Position numbers and translations under genes: made by a program. 64,000 bases of DNA from Plasmodiophora brassicae (lineage: Eukaryota; Endomyxa; Phytomyxea; Plasmodiophorida; Plasmodiophoridae), in the NCBI GenBank assembly GCA_039704465.1, contig JASFAU010000016.1, positions 682,001 through 746,000 on the forward strand, written 5' to 3'. Positions within the stretch are counted from its first letter, which is position 1. Each line of letters opens with the position of its first letter. Under the pieces are notes generated by a model. That model did no database searches and had not been told where the DNA came from. It saw nothing but the letters and a program-made list of their open reading frames with translations. Shown in pieces: positions 41,403 to 52,075 of this stretch.

Positions 41403-41581
41403 TGTCGAACAACGTATCCACTACGACCAGCAGCACATGCCTGCAGCACGTGAACGCCGTCACGCACTCCGCGACTCCGTGCCCGCCGGCGTTGGCAACC
41501 GTTACACCGTCGGCGACTACGTCGCCACTGTAACGTCCGCCGCACACGCCGTACGTAATACATCCACTCCATTATTGTCTT
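41403..41581 (+). repeat. C2 3' LTR
   Basis: Matches 32492-32670; the terminal TCTCA is missing and B2 LTR sequence (ACAAACTGCG) follows directly. Confidence 0.88.
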
Positions 41582-41712
41582 ACAAACTGCGTGCCCCGAT
41601 TTAGCACGATGACGTGGCGAGGCTGACGTCGTCGTGACGATGCGATCGATAAACGTCATTCTGTTTTCCGTGTCATCGTTTGACGTCAAGAGTCTGCAGA
41701 CACTGGACTACA
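41582..41712 (+). repeat. B2 3' LTR, second part
   Basis: 131 bp matching the 3' part of the B2 5' LTR, ending GGACTACA; followed by TSD ACCG. Confidence 0.9.
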
Positions 41713-41716
41713 ACCG

Positions 41717-42029
41717 TCGCCGGCGGGTCGGGTCCCAGCTTAGTTCGAAATACGTTCCAATACCTGAAGGCTAGCTTCGTGAGCTTTCTTCTCCACCATC
41801 GTGGAAGCCCGTTGCTGATGGATCGGCCGATCGCTTCTCTGATGCCTTCACGTATGTCCTCTGGAATGATGTCTCCTATTTCAACATCGTCGTACATCTG
41901 ATCATCAGTTAGCGATTCGTTGTCGCTGGTTGCTTGCTGATTCGCGATCAGATGCTCCAGAGCTGAGGCTGGATCTATTCCAAGGTCCTCAAGCAAATCG
42001 AGACCCAAGTAGATATGTTCTGCCGGCAC
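41717..42029 (-). pseudogene. E1 protease-RT linker
   Basis: Minus-strand frame EHIYLGLDLLEDLGIDPAS, then an acidic linker and KLAFRYWNVFRTKLGPDPP. It joins 47566 (protease) and 25657 (RT), giving a continuous E Gag-Pol when C4 and B2 are removed. Confidence 0.85.
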
Positions 42030-42218
42030 TAAGGAAGACAATAGCGAAGTGACGTGTATTACGTACGGCGTTTGCGCAACGGCACGGTGGACGTTACAGT
42101 GGCGACGTAGTCGCCGACGACGTAACGGCTGCCAACGGCGGCGAGCGCGGAGTTTCGGAGTGCGTGACGGCGTGCTGCAGGCATGTGCTGCTGGTTGTAC
42201 TGGACATGTTGTTTGACA
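42030..42218 (-). repeat. C4 3' LTR (189 bp)
   Basis: Plus strand TAAGGAAGAC to GTTTGACA. The polypurine tract GGAGGGGGCG (plus 42219-42228, complement) precedes it on the minus strand. Confidence 0.92.
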
Positions 42219-42228
42219 CGCCCCCTCC

Positions 42229-43262
42229 AGCAGCACACGCCCTGGTACCGGTGTCGATGATGCCGGCCAGGATCAGGTTCGCGTGATAAGAAGTGCTGAG
42301 GGCGGGCTTCGTCAGGTAGTCGGCGGCCATCTCGGCGGACGGGCACTTGTGGACCATAATCAGACCGGCCTCGACGGCCTCTCTGGTGTAGTGGAACTGG
42401 ACCTCGATATCCTTCGTTCGATCGTCCATCCGACGGTAGCCAGACCAGGCCTTCGCGCCTTGGTTGTCTTCGTGTACGATCGTCGGGCCGGGACGCGGGA
42501 AGCCGATCTCCGCCAGGAACGACCGGATCCAGGCCAGCTGACGGGTAACAGCGCAGAGCGATTTGATCTCAGCGTGTGTTGACGACAGACTAACCTTAAC
42601 GGCGCCTAGGTCCTGGCGTCGCGACTGCCAGTGCACGGGACCGCCGGCCAGCAGAATGATATGACCGGAACGGGAACGTCGCGTGTCCGGATCCGAGGCC
42701 CAGTCGGCATCGGCGTAAGCGACCAGGCGATCCTCGAGTTGCCGTTCGTATCGAATGCCGTGCGTCTTCGTGCCGGCGAGGTACTTGAGGACGCGTTGCC
42801 CCGCACGCCAATGCTGTATACCAGGATTCGACGAGAACTGGGCCAGCACGTTGGTGATATACGCGATGTCGGGACGGCACCGATGGGCGAGCCATGTCAG
42901 ACATCCGATCAGCTTCAGGTAAGGCTTGTTCGTCATTTCGTCCCGTTCGATGTCCGTCTGTGGACTCATCGATTTCGTCAGGTGAACGCCAGGTTGATGT
43001 GGCGTGTCGACCGGGTGACAATGTGACATGTTGAAGTCGCTCAACACCTTGTCGATGTACTCGGCCTGGTCGAGCATGATGGCGCCGGTGGCAGGTTCGC
43101 GACGGATGCGCATGCCGAGCAGCGTCGATGGTTCGCCCTGATCCGTGATCTCGGCCATCGTGGCGAGCTTCTCGAGGACGGCCTCTGCGAAATCGACGTC
43201 GTTGTACGCCAGCAGGCCGTCATCGGTGTGCACCGACATGACCATGAACTTGCCATCGCGAT
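42229..43262 (-). CDS. C4 RT C-part and RNase H
   Basis: Starts within RYDRDGKFMVMSVHTDDG (catalytic Asp pair intact). It continues through LGMRIRREPATG and LAHRCRPDIAYITN to RNase H (YADADWASDPDTRRSRSGH, SSTHAEIKSLCAVTR) and the C-terminus YHANLILAGIIDT. It is joined to the upstream RT by a one-base frameshift near 43262. Confidence 0.92.
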
Positions 43263-44033
43263 CATATCGAAGACGCACGGGTCCGCGATGATCGGTTCGA
43301 AGCCCAGGGACAGCAGCATCGAGCGAAGCGTCTTGTACCACCGTTCGGCACCTTGCTTCGTACCGTATAGGGCCTTGCGTAGTTGGCGAACGCGATATGG
43401 GACGTTGTTATCAGTAAACCCATCGGGCTGGCGCATGTAGACGTCGTGGAGCATATCGGCGTTGAGGTAGGCGGCCACCCAATCAACCTGTCGAAGATGC
43501 AGCCCGTGTTGGGCTGCGAGCGCAAGGATGATGAGGAATGCGGTGGCGCGAGCTGTCGGTGCGAATGTGTCGTCAAAGTCAATGCCGGGGCGCTGTCGGA
43601 AGCCCTGAGCGCAGAGACGAGCGCTGAACTTACGGATGCCACCGTCGCCACTGAGCGCTGACTTGACCCGGAACACCCACTTGGACCCGACAGCGATCTT
43701 ACCTTTGGGGAGATCAACGAGCGGGCCGAATGTGTCCTTGGAATCGAGCGTCCCCATCTGCGAGACGGCGGCGTCCCACCAGTGGCCGGCGAACGGCGAT
43801 GACAATGCCTCGGCCATCGAGTCGGGTACAGGGATGTCGGTCGCTTTAAGGCTCGACAGGTCCGGTCGCGGTAGACGGGCTGGATCGATCGGCGCGGGTA
43901 CTCTAGCACGACATGCCTTGGCGGCGGCGCCGCGAGCGGGATTGCGGTTGGACCGTATGGCTTGATCGATCAGACGTCGCTCCTCGACCTGTTGCCAATG
44001 GCGGATTTGTCGGCGTGATTGACGAGGAGGGCG
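43263..44033 (-). CDS. C4 RT N-part
   Basis: Covers ADIPV-type linker end, MAEALSSPFAGHWWDAAV, KWVFRVKSALSGDGG, FDDTFAPTARATAF, VDWVAAYLNADM and GTKQGAERWYKTLR. One C is missing in the VFRYDRDG codons near 43262. The upstream edge is the TSD of the solo M LTR. Confidence 0.92.
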
Positions 44034-44038
44034 CTGCG

Positions 44039-44233
44039 TGATGAAGACGATAACGAAGTGATTTATTCCACTGACATCGGCGCGAGACGATGGCGACGTA
44101 ACGCAGTGTAACAGGGCTTGCCAAAGCCGTTACCTGCAACGGCGACGGTGGCGGAGCCTCTGTTGTGGACGTGACACAGCCGCGCACAGTCACAGCGTCA
44201 TCGTGTGCCGGTGGTAGGACATGGTCCTCGACA
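44039..44233 (-). repeat. Solo M LTR in C4
   Basis: 195 bp, plus strand TGATGAAGACG to TCCTCGACA, flanked by TSD CTGCG (44034-44038 and 44234-44238). There is no interior or partner LTR, so it is the product of LTR-LTR recombination. Its sequence is more diverged than M1-M3. Confidence 0.92.
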
Positions 44234-44238
44234 CTGCG

Positions 44239-47200
44239 TCGGTGGCGTTAGGGTCGGACTCTGGAACCAGGCGTCGACTGTCGAGGACCACCGTGTTGAC
44301 GAACGATTGGCCGCCTCCGGCGCCTTCCACCATTCACCCGGCGGTTGACGACGACGACTCGATCGGCGGGGACGTGGCACTTCGATGGCATTGGGATCAA
44401 CATCAGCTTCGGCGGCATTATCGTGGACGACGGGATCGGCAGCTTCGTTGGGAGAGTCGTTGCTGGACGCCGAATCTTCGTAGTCGGGATCATCTTCAGC
44501 GTCATCATCGTCTTCGTCGGTGGATACGTCGTCTATGCGGGCATTCAGAACGTCGGCTGACCGAGAAATGTGGCAGGCGCCGTCAGGCGCACGGGCGTCC
44601 GCGTTCTGGGACGCAGGGTCAGGAGACGGTGAACGTGACGGTCGGACAATCTCGGAAGGCGATGACGCAGCGGGAAGTGAAGGAGGCTCGGGAGGGGCTG
44701 TTGCGATAGAGGATGCTAACGTCGATGGTAGAGGTGCCATGATGGCGTCGGAAGAGATGGGCGTCGGGACGATCGTGTCAACGTTCGGCGCAGGGCTCGA
44801 CTCGGGACTGGATGGTGGCGCTGATGATGAACTGGCCGAGGCCGATCTTCCAAAACCGAATGTGAACGAGTTCTCCAGGAATTCGGCAGTCGTGCTCTCG
44901 AACGTGTCTTCGCGGTCCACGTCGTAGAACCGCCACGCCTTCATGCCGGGCGTGAAACCGATGAACACAGCGCGAACACGACGAGGCTCCAACTTGCTCG
45001 GCTTCTTCGTGGCTGGATGTGGTCGCATGGCATAGGCATCGCAACCGTAGACACGAAGGGCCGAGATGTTAGGTAGGGCGCGACGAGCTGCCTCGAACGA
45101 TGTGCGACGTCCGGGAAGGACGGATCTCGGGTGGATGTTGTACAGGACGGCAGAGTAGGACAGCGGCCAGGGCCACGTGGAGTCGGGCATGTGGGCATGA
45201 CACCGGATCGATAGCTCGATGCAACAGAGCGTGTAATTGACGCTCTCGGCGCGGCCGTTCTGTTCCGGTGTGTACGGGACCGACTTGCGGTGCAGGATGC
45301 CGGACGTGCTGTAGAACAGGACGCATGCCTTCGAGTTGAACTCGCCGCCACCGTCGGTCTGGAAGTCCCCGATACCTCGCCCTTCCTGATTGCGAAGGCG
45401 CGCGTCGTAGTTCTTAATGACATCGAGGGCGTCCGATTTGCGGCGAAGCAGGTAGACCGTCAGGTAGCGCGTGGAGTCGTCCAGCATCGTCTGGTAGTAC
45501 TCGAAGCCGCCAATGCCGAAAACGGGCCACCGACCGGATAAGTCGCTGTGCACGAGATCGCCGACACGAAGTGCCCGCGACTTACTCGGAGGAAATGAGG
45601 AACGCTTACCTTTGACGAGGAGGCAGGCTTCGCATGGGCACCGGTCCGAACGCTTGGGAATGGGGCCGTCGAATTTCATGCCACGACAGCGGTTCCGCAG
45701 GATGTTCAGATTGCCATAGCCGAGATGGCCGGTTCGTGCGTGCCACAGATCGGGAGATGCAACGGTGACCTTTTCGGCGCGACAGGCGATGTCGGATACG
45801 ATCAGGGAACAGGCTGGTACAGTCGGTTGCGTGTTGTTGGTGGATGGAGCTGATAGTGCGATCCGGTACAGGTTGTCTTGTCCACGGGTGCTGATCGCCA
45901 CTGGCTGCCCGGTGGGTGCCGTCCAGCTGTCCTTCGAGTAGATGGTCGCGGTGGCGCCGTCGAATACGATCTTGTGGCCTGATCGGGTGAGTTGTCCGAC
46001 TGAAACAAGCGCTTGACCAAGTCGTGGGACGTGCAGTGAGTCGATACTCATCGCCTGGGCATCCTTGCCGAATGACATCACGCCCCGACCGGACGTAGTC
46101 GTTCGCGACAAATCAGCTAGTTCGACTTCTGGTCCAGAGACGCGTCGATAACGGCTGAGATGCTGGCGCAGGGGTGTCATCGTTGTGGAACAGGCCGAGT
46201 CCAATAGTCCCATTGAGCTCGCGCTCGCGTCGATGGAGTGGCGTGCCGACAATGCACGCGTTGGCTCGGATGCCGGATCTGTCGGGAGAGCGCCAGACGA
46301 TGGATACTCGTGGGACGTTGGTGACGATGTATTGCTGTTGTTGTTGTTGTTGTTGTCTCGATGCCAGATGTGCCGCTGCAGGCTGCATTCGCCATTCGTA
46401 TGCTTCGATCCCGGATGAAAGACGCAGGACTCGTTACGTCGAGGTCCACGGGTACGTGTCGACGTATTGCAGCTGGATCGGTTGGCCGTCTGGAACGATT
46501 CTTGTCGGTCCCGCACGTCTCGGATGCGAATCTCTTCGCTCGTCAGTGACGCAACGACCTCGGAGACACTGGGCAGCGTGTCCAGTGCACGGTTGTGCAG
46601 GCCGGCGACGACCGCGTCCAGGTCGGATGATGCATTGGCCAGAATGAGGACGGCAACCAGAGCGTCAGTAAGGGACAGCATTTCGGTCGGTACCGTTGCG
46701 CGGACGCGATGAGCTGCTGCTTGAACTCTGGCCGCGTAAGTGGCGACTGATTCGCCGGGCGTGTGCTGGATCGTGACGAGGTCGCGGATGGCGCGCACGA
46801 CCGATGCCAGCGACGACGGGCTGTACGCCTGGAACAGCACGCGCCAGCACTTGGCAGCCGATCCTGCTTGAAACAAGGACAACGCAGACGCGATCTTGTG
46901 ATCCAGCATGTGGACGAGTAGAATCTCGCGCGCGGCCGCCTCCAGAGCTGGGTCGTCCGTCGTACCGGTTGTAGCGGTCGGCGAGCCATCTTCGTTGATC
47001 CCGATGACGTTCGCGTATCCACGGTTGCGGAGCCAGAGGGCCGCGGTCTGAATCCAGGACGTGAACGAGTCTGGCGTTCCATCGAACTTGGGCAGCGGTA
47101 GCCGACCTGCGTCGCTTCGGGTGTGCGCCTCGGCGACCATCGGCACGGACGGGATCGGTGGACAGCTGGGCGGGCGCGCCAGCTGCTGCTGCAGGATTCG

Positions 47201-47335
47201 AAGACGGTCGATCTTCTCCTGCCTTGCGACCTTTGCCTCCGCTTCGGCTAGACGGATGTCGATCTCGTCGATCGTCAGGTGATTCAACGGGTCGTCATCC
47301 GCGTTCGGCGTCGGCGTCGCCTGGCGCTCGGCCAT
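44239..47335 (-). CDS. C4 Gag, protease and integrase polyprotein
   Basis: One uninterrupted frame from Met 47335 (MAERQATPTPNADDD), about 1,032 codons before the solo LTR. Gag core: SWIQTAALWLRNRGYANVIG. Knuckle-like CVFHPGSKHTNGEC (CX2HX4HX4C). Protease LLDSACSTTMTP. Integrase zinc region HARTGHLGYGNL with CPCEACLLVKGK, and catalytic VHSDLSGRW, FQTDGGGEF and EQNGRAESVN. The Ser/Pro- and Asp-rich linker to RT follows. This is the reference copy for C1-C3. Confidence 0.95.
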
Positions 47336-47376
47336 GACGAGTAGAGGTAAAGCGCCTGCGCCTACGACTGTTAATC

Positions 47377-47565
47377 TAAGGAAGACAATAGCGAAGTGAA
47401 GTGTATTACGTACGGCGTTTGCGCAACGGCACGGTGGACGTTACAGTGGCGACGTAGTCGCCGACGACGTAACGGCTGCCAACGGCGGCGAGCGCGGAGT
47501 TTCGGAGTGCGTGACGGCGTGCTGCAGGCATGTGCTGCTGGGTGTACTGGACATGTTGTTTGACA
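47377..47565 (-). repeat. C4 5' LTR (189 bp)
   Basis: Differs from 42030-42218 at about two positions. Primer site GATTAACAGTCGTA on the minus strand occupies 47363-47376. Confidence 0.92.
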
Positions 47566-47570
47566 GGCAC

Positions 47571-48342
47571 ATCCCATACAAGACAGGTGTGCTTAGGAAT
47601 CTGCAACTTCCCAGCACGTGTCTGCAGCGACAAGTCCACTTTGATTTCGTGGGTGGCTTTCCCAATTGCTTGCTCACTGTCGGCTAGAATCAGTGTCACT
47701 GGTGCTTCCAATTCTCTCATGTCTGTGTTTGGATCCAATTCGACAATTCGCATGGCCATCGACATCGGCATCAGCGTGCGCTCAGCTCCACTGTCAAGGA
47801 TGCCCGGCCACTTGCCGCCTGTTTTTCCTACGCCAACTACAATCTGATTGTCGCCATGACGTTCAGCGCTACTTTCTAATCGGGTGTCTACTTTCGACAC
47901 TCGCATGTAGCCGCCACCCTGTGGTTTATTGCTGCTGGGGCGCGCCTCCTTGCGCGCTTCGCGCGTCTCCCGCAGCTTCTTGACGATGCGCTCCTTCTGG
48001 TCGTCTGAGGCTTTGGGACACTGTGTGAGACGGTGTTCCCCCTTGCAGAACCAGCATTGGGGCACTTCACCTTCCTCTTTGCCACGCTTCAGCTTCTTGA
48101 GGGCTTGTTCCTCCGCCGGCGTGGGCTGCTCCTTCTCCTTCCTCTTCTTGGGGATGGTGAGGGCGCTGCGTGGCGCGATCGCAGGCTGTCGCGACGCACC
48201 ATCGAGACGGGACATGCTCTGAGCACGCCGCACCTCGTCGAAAGCAATAGCTTTCTCCTCAAGACGCTTGAAGAACGCGTCCGGATCCGACTTGAGGTGC
48301 TTTTCAGTCGTTTCCAGCAGCTCCTTCATGCGCGTCTTGAGC
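47571..48342 (-). CDS. E1 Gag C-part, zinc knuckle and protease
   Basis: The frame includes a coiled, Lys/Glu-rich Gag region, a CX2CX3HX4C knuckle (CWFCKGEHRLTQC) and a protease with PGILDSGAERTLMPM. It ends HTCLVWDVP at the C4 TSD. The upstream Gag is at 51974-51326, beyond F2. The D-S-G triad is intact here, unlike in D. Confidence 0.9.
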
Positions 48343-48347
48343 TCAGG

Positions 48348-48490
48348 TGTCACGACTGAGTCGTGTTGGCGACTCAGCCGGCACCAAATTGGGCTCCTTC
48401 GTAGCGCACTAGGTACAATAAACGTCCACGGCGCGGACCGACCTCAGTCGGTCAATCCGTGTGGTTGACACATCTTGCTCTGTCGTCACA
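48348..48490 (+). repeat. F2 5' LTR (143 bp)
   Basis: TGTCACGACTG to CTGTCGTCACA. It contains AATAAA at 48417-48422 and, 29 bp later, AGTCGGTCAA (48446-48455). Confidence 0.94.
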
Positions 48491-48501
48491 TTTTGACCGA
48501 C
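48446..48501 (+). promoter_or_regulatory. F2 predicted transcript start and self-priming pair
   Basis: AGTCGGTCAA (48446-48455), about 30 bp after a TATA-like AATAAA, is the perfect complement of TTGACCGACT in the sequence right after the LTR (48491-48502). In Tf1-type elements the 5' end of the mRNA pairs with the primer site and primes cDNA. The solo F-like LTR at 56612 has the same motif at the same spacing. Confidence 0.6.
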
Positions 48502-48526
48502 TAACCTTCTGTCGTCGTCTTGTCTC

Positions 48527-48722
48527 GACTCGTATCGTATTGTGCCGTATCGTATCGTATTGTGCCGTATCGTATCGTATTGTGCCGTATCGTATCGTAT
48601 TGTGCCGTATCGTATCGTATTGTGCCGTATCGTATCGTATCGTATCGTATTGTGCCGTATCGTATCGTTTTGTGCCGTATCGTATCGTATTGTGCCGTAT
48701 CGTACCGTGCCGTACCGTTTCT
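48527..48722. repeat. Minisatellite in the F2 leader (20-bp unit)
   Basis: About nine imperfect copies of CGTATCGTATCGTATTGTGC. It lies between primer site and Gag start, as does the unrelated-looking 32-bp array of F1. It reads as repetitive peptide in other frames but is not coding. Confidence 0.9.
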
Positions 48723-48745
48723 ATCGTTCGTATTGTATTGCATTC

Positions 48746-49852
48746 ATGGCAGGAGGCGATGGGCCGATTCCGTCATGGGCGGACGACGTCCCATCGTCCG
48801 CGAATCCGGATGTTGCGGGTGTGTCGGATTTTGCTCTCGGTCCCCTGTCGCAGCTGCACTTCGCGCGGGGTGTTCTGCCACTGGCGAATCATCTCCCTGC
48901 ACGACCGCTCACCCCGCCTTCGCTCAATAGTACCGCTGCCGATTGGCCCGACGACTCTCTGTCCTCTTCGGACCGTCACTCACCGCCTGCCTTATCGTCC
49001 CTACACGTTTCTGCCGCCTCGACGTCTCTGCAGGACCCCGGCGGCGCGCCTCGGAATGACCCCGTCTCCTCGACGTCGCAGCATATTGGCCTTTCGTCCG
49101 TTGGGGCTCGAGTGCCGGCGCCACGGGTGTCTCCGGGCCCACCCTTCATGTCTATTGTTGTCCAGTCACAAGACATTCCGCGTTTTTCGGGAAGCGATGG
49201 TCTGTCGACGACGCGCTGGTTGACTGCGTTCTCTCGGATCACCCAGACGTCGTTAACGTCTACAAGTCCTCTATCCGGCGATGTGCAATGTGTCTTAACG
49301 ACAGCCTTGCAAGGTCAGGCCCTTGAGACTTACCTCGACTTGCCTGCGGACGCGTCTATGGCGGACGTAGCGTCCGTCCTGCTCCATGACTTCCCGGGCC
49401 CTTCGTTCAAGCAGGTTGAAGCGAAGTTTGACAACCTGAAGCAGACTGCAGGTGTCGCTCACCACGCACTGGCATTCCAACGCTTGTACAAGGACCTTCA
49501 ACGACTTGACCCATTGTACAGACTCAATCCGGCCCGCTTGGCGGAAAAGTTCCGCCTCTCGTTGAACCCTGCGCTCTCCGAAGCGCTGTTCTTCTACAAC
49601 TTCAGAGACTACGACAAAATTCTCGAGATGGCGGCTCATCTTGAGTCGAAATACCCAATCGCCGCCATCAACGCTGGCGGTGATGCAAGGACACAACCCT
49701 GGCTTGCCACTATTGTCGCGAAGTTGGGCATTTTATTGCGTCCTGCCCGAAGAGGCCACCGTGCCCGCACTGTCGTAAGGTTGGCCACCGCTCATCGCTG
49801 TGTCCCGAGCGGTCCGGCAACCCTCTCCACGTCACTGATCTGTTCCTTATGA
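48746..49852 (+). pseudogene. F2 Gag
   Basis: It starts MAGGDGPIPSW at 48746 as in F1. The capsid contains VQSQDIPRFSGSDGLSTTRW and AEKFRLSLNPALSEALFF. A frameshift near 49690 moves the two zinc knuckles (CHYCREVGHFIASC and CPHCRKVGHRSSLC) into another frame. Confidence 0.88.
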
Positions 49853-50898
49853 CGTCTCCCTCAATACCGCATCTGTTGGTATCTGTATGCCTCGTTATCG
49901 GCTCACGCCGTGTCAACACTTTCGCCCTGTTAGACTGTGGAGCGACTTCCAACTTCATCGACTGGTCGTTCTGTCGTCACCACGAAATACCGGTTCGCTC
50001 TAAATCGCGTGCCATTCCTGTTCGCGTCATCGACGGGCGACACCTGTCTCCAGTAACTCAGGAAACCGTCCCGCTACGTGCTACCGTCGACGGATGTTTC
50101 GACAGCGACGTCGTCCTGAACATGATCCACTCGCCTCAACACCCTGTCATTCTTGGGCTGCCTTGGTTGGCGGATACAAACCCAGATATCGATTGGCGTC
50201 AGCGCCGCCTACAGCGCCGCGGAGATACCCTCGTGGGGATGTCACGCCGTACAGGAGACGTCCATGAGTCTGGGTCCTTCGTCTCTTCGGCGGGACCATT
50301 TGCAACAGTAAAGCGCTGGGATAGTCTCTCAGCTGGGGTCTCACCTCCTGCACGAAGCGTTCCTGCGCCTGCATCTGCCATCCCTTCAGCTGAATCACTT
50401 GAAACGTTGCCGCTTACATCCGTGTTTGTCGACGGCAAGCTGGCTTCCGTAGCTAACGACGACCACCCGGAGTGCCACATTGCCATTGCTGCGATCGACG
50501 ACAGGCCGAGCCCTTCCGCTTTCGATTATGGTAGCATCCCGGGGGTCGCCGCCTTCAATGATACTGTTGCCCCCAGCCGCACCGATCTCTTATCATTGCC
50601 CCGTTCAGGCTCCGAGTCCACGCCCCTTATGTCCTCCTTCCGGAACTGGGGCCCCGTTCGACGAGGGGTGAGACGGCCTCTCCCGCCGCCCCCGCCGCCT
50701 CCCTCCAATGATGGCTTCCGAGACGGCCACAGCCTCAATCTTCTGATGTTCGCAACCTTTGTCGCCCTGACCTGGATCCTAGTTGGGTGGCCGTACTTTC
50801 CAATAGCACAGCTGTGTACGAGCGCCTCTGCGGAGCCCCCCGCCCTTGAATTCGCGCGCCGAGTCCTTCTTTGCACCTTTTGCTACGCTAGAGGATGA
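49849..50898 (+). CDS. F2 aspartic protease and linker with hydrophobic segment
   Basis: Protease ALLDCGATSNFIDW and HPVILGLPWLADTNPDIDW near the N-terminus. A low-complexity linker, a polyproline run (PPPPPPP) and the hydrophobic NLLMFATFVALTWILVGW (50733-50790) follow. The RT that should come next is deleted. Conservation of the hydrophobic stretch with F1 suggests a role in the protein. Confidence 0.85.
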   Translation: MTSPSIPHLLVSVCLVIGSRRVNTFALLDCGATSNFIDWSFCRHHEIPVRSKSRAIPVRVIDGRHLSPVTQETVPLRATVDGCFDSDVVLNMIHSPQHPVILGLPWLADTNPDIDWRQRRLQRRGDTLVGMSRRTGDVHESGSFVSSAGPFATVKRWDSLSAGVSPPARSVPAPASAIPSAESLETLPLTSVFVDGKLASVANDDHPECHIAIAAIDDRPSPSAFDYGSIPGVAAFNDTVAPSRTDLLSLPRSGSESTPLMSSFRNWGPVRRGVRRPLPPPPPPPSNDGFRDGHSLNLLMFATFVALTWILVGWPYFPIAQLCTSASAEPPALEFARRVLLCTFCYARG

Positions 50899-51177
50899 CC
50901 AGGCCTCATCAACCTCGATCGCGTTTCTCAACCCCGATCTCATGTTCCTGGACGCCGCCGCACGTGCGTTTGCCCACAAGCTACATCGACGACAGATTCG
51001 TTCACTCCAATTCCTTAGCGAAATTGATTTCGTTCATTGGACACCTGACGCCCTGACTCGTCGACTGGAGTACAGACTGTCGCCTAATGATGAAGCAGTT
51101 CTTGCTAGGCCACACCAAATGCTTCCACCCAGACAAGCCCGCAGCCTTTTCCCGGTGCGGCTAAAAGGGGACTATTA

Positions 51178-51320
51178 TGTCACGACTGAGTCGTGTTGGC
51201 GACTCAGCCGGCACCAAATTGGGCTCCTTCGTAGCGCACTAGGTACAATAAACGTCCACGGCGCGGACCGACCTCAGTCGGTCAATCCGTGTGGTTGACA
51301 CATCTTGCTCTGTCGTCACA
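51178..51320 (+). repeat. F2 3' LTR (143 bp)
   Basis: Same sequence as the 5' LTR by eye; preceded by the purine tract AAAAGGGGACTATTA. Confidence 0.94.
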
Positions 51321-51325
51321 TCAGG

Positions 51326-51974
51326 GGTAGATTCCCTGCATGAGGATGTCGACCTTCTTCTTCAGGCCCTTCTCCCCCGAGAAGATCTCCCCGAGGTTAC
51401 CGTCCTTGACGATCTTCACCAGCTGCCGACCATAATCGAGCACCCGCGCCTGGATGCTCTTGTTCATGCGCAGAGAGTCGAAGTAGGTCCAGTATGATCC
51501 GCTTTGAGCAGGCGCCTGGGCCATCTGCCAGCCACGTAGCATTCGCTCGATAACGTCATCGGGAACGTCTTCCGAGGTCCAGTGAGGTTCACCCGCGCTG
51601 CGTAGGAGAACTGGTAGCAGATCCTCGTCGATCATTTCCCGAAGCGGTGCACGACTCCGGAGTACGCCCAATCTGTTCAGGTACTCGGTGTGTCGCTTCA
51701 GAGCATCAAACCACTTATTGATGCTCTTATCATCACACAGCCTGAGTTCAGGGGCCTTGGCCGCCTTGTCCACCTTGGCTATGCTGGCGATGCGGGCTGC
51801 GTCGACAGCGCTGTTGCCGTCTGGCAGTCCCGACTGTTCACCCGGGTATTCGTAGACCGACTGGTCTTCGTCACCGCTCTCGACCACCGGCTGCAGCGCG
51901 TCTAGCCGCGCTGTAACCTCAGTCAAGTCCTCGTCGATCATCGATACCGATTCGCGCGCCGTCCCTGCAGCCAT
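51326..51974 (-). CDS. E1 Gag N-terminal part
   Basis: From Met 51974 (MAAGTARESVSMIDED) the frame is open to the F2 TSD. It contains LCDDKSINKWFDALKRH and MNKSIQARVLDYGRQL, similar to D Gag (MKKSIPAAAARVADYG). It continues at 48342. Confidence 0.88.
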
Positions 51975-51992
51975 CGACGGTCGTACGTGACT

Positions 51993-52075
51993 ACAGTGAT
52001 CACTGTGTCGTATTCCGGCTAGTCCGGGAGTCCGAGCCAGCCTTGTCTATGGCATGAGCCCTAATACATGCCACA
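51993..52075 (-). repeat. E1 5' LTR (about 72 bp) with junction palindrome
   Basis: The palindrome ACAGTGATCACTGT (51993-52006) marks the LTR/internal edge. The LTR then runs from TGTGTCG (52004) to TGCCACA (52075), where G integrase sequence starts in frame (RGPQ). Such a short LTR may be incomplete, and the E 3' LTR is lost, so its length cannot be checked. Confidence 0.55.

Larger units (their letters stand above)
32492..41581 (+). mobile_element. C2: Ty1/copia element in the B2 3' LTR, carrying a nested composite
   Basis: LTRs are 32492-32675 and 41403-41581 (the second lacks its last few bases). The primer site is GATTAACAGTCGTA and the polypurine tract is GGAGGGGGCG (41393-41402). Coding parts are 32719-34469 and 39208-41380. 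A large internal deletion fuses Gag to integrase, and the RT active site is altered by a frameshift. No TSD is visible because about 10 bp of the target LTR are missing. Confidence 0.9.
25662..41712 (+). mobile_element. B2: family B Ty3/gypsy element nested in E
   Basis: The 5' LTR is 25662-25871; the 3' LTR is split into 32423-32491 and about 41582-41712. TSD ACCG lies at 25658-25661 and 41713-41716, and removing B2 restores the E frame between KLGPDPPATV and APFRTK. Coding order is Gag-protease, RT, RNase H, integrase, chromodomain. M1 interrupts the protease-RT region, and C2 with its own nest sits in the 3' LTR; about 10 bp of LTR are missing at the C2 site. Confidence 0.93.
42030..47565 (-). 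mobile_element. C4: nearly complete Ty1/copia element nested in E
   Basis: 5,536 bp with 189-bp LTRs (42030-42218 and 47377-47565) that differ at about two sites by eye, and TSD GGCAC (42025-42029 and 47566-47570). It has one long Gag-protease-integrase frame, RT and RNase H. A solo M LTR interrupts it between integrase and RT, and one frameshift lies in RT. It is the best preserved copia copy here. Confidence 0.95.
48348..51320 (+). mobile_element. F2: internally deleted family F element nested in E Gag
   Basis: 2,973 bp with two 143-bp LTRs that look identical (48348-48490 and 51178-51320) and TSD TCAGG (48343-48347 and 51321-51325). Gag and protease are present, but nearly all of RT, RNase H, integrase and chromodomain is deleted. 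A short piece from the RNase H-integrase spacer (WTPDALTRRLEY) marks the deletion scar near 51040-51120. It would need another F copy for its enzymes. Confidence 0.95.

Noticed and set aside
25662..41712. Whole nest as an assembly artefact
   Set aside because: Cannot be excluded without reads, but perfect TSDs and restored reading frames at most junctions argue strongly against random joins.
48501..48743. Repetitive ORFs (both strands) over 48501-48743
   Set aside because: They are translations of the 20-bp minisatellite in the F2 leader, not genes. The array is also not CRISPR: units are head to tail without unique spacers.
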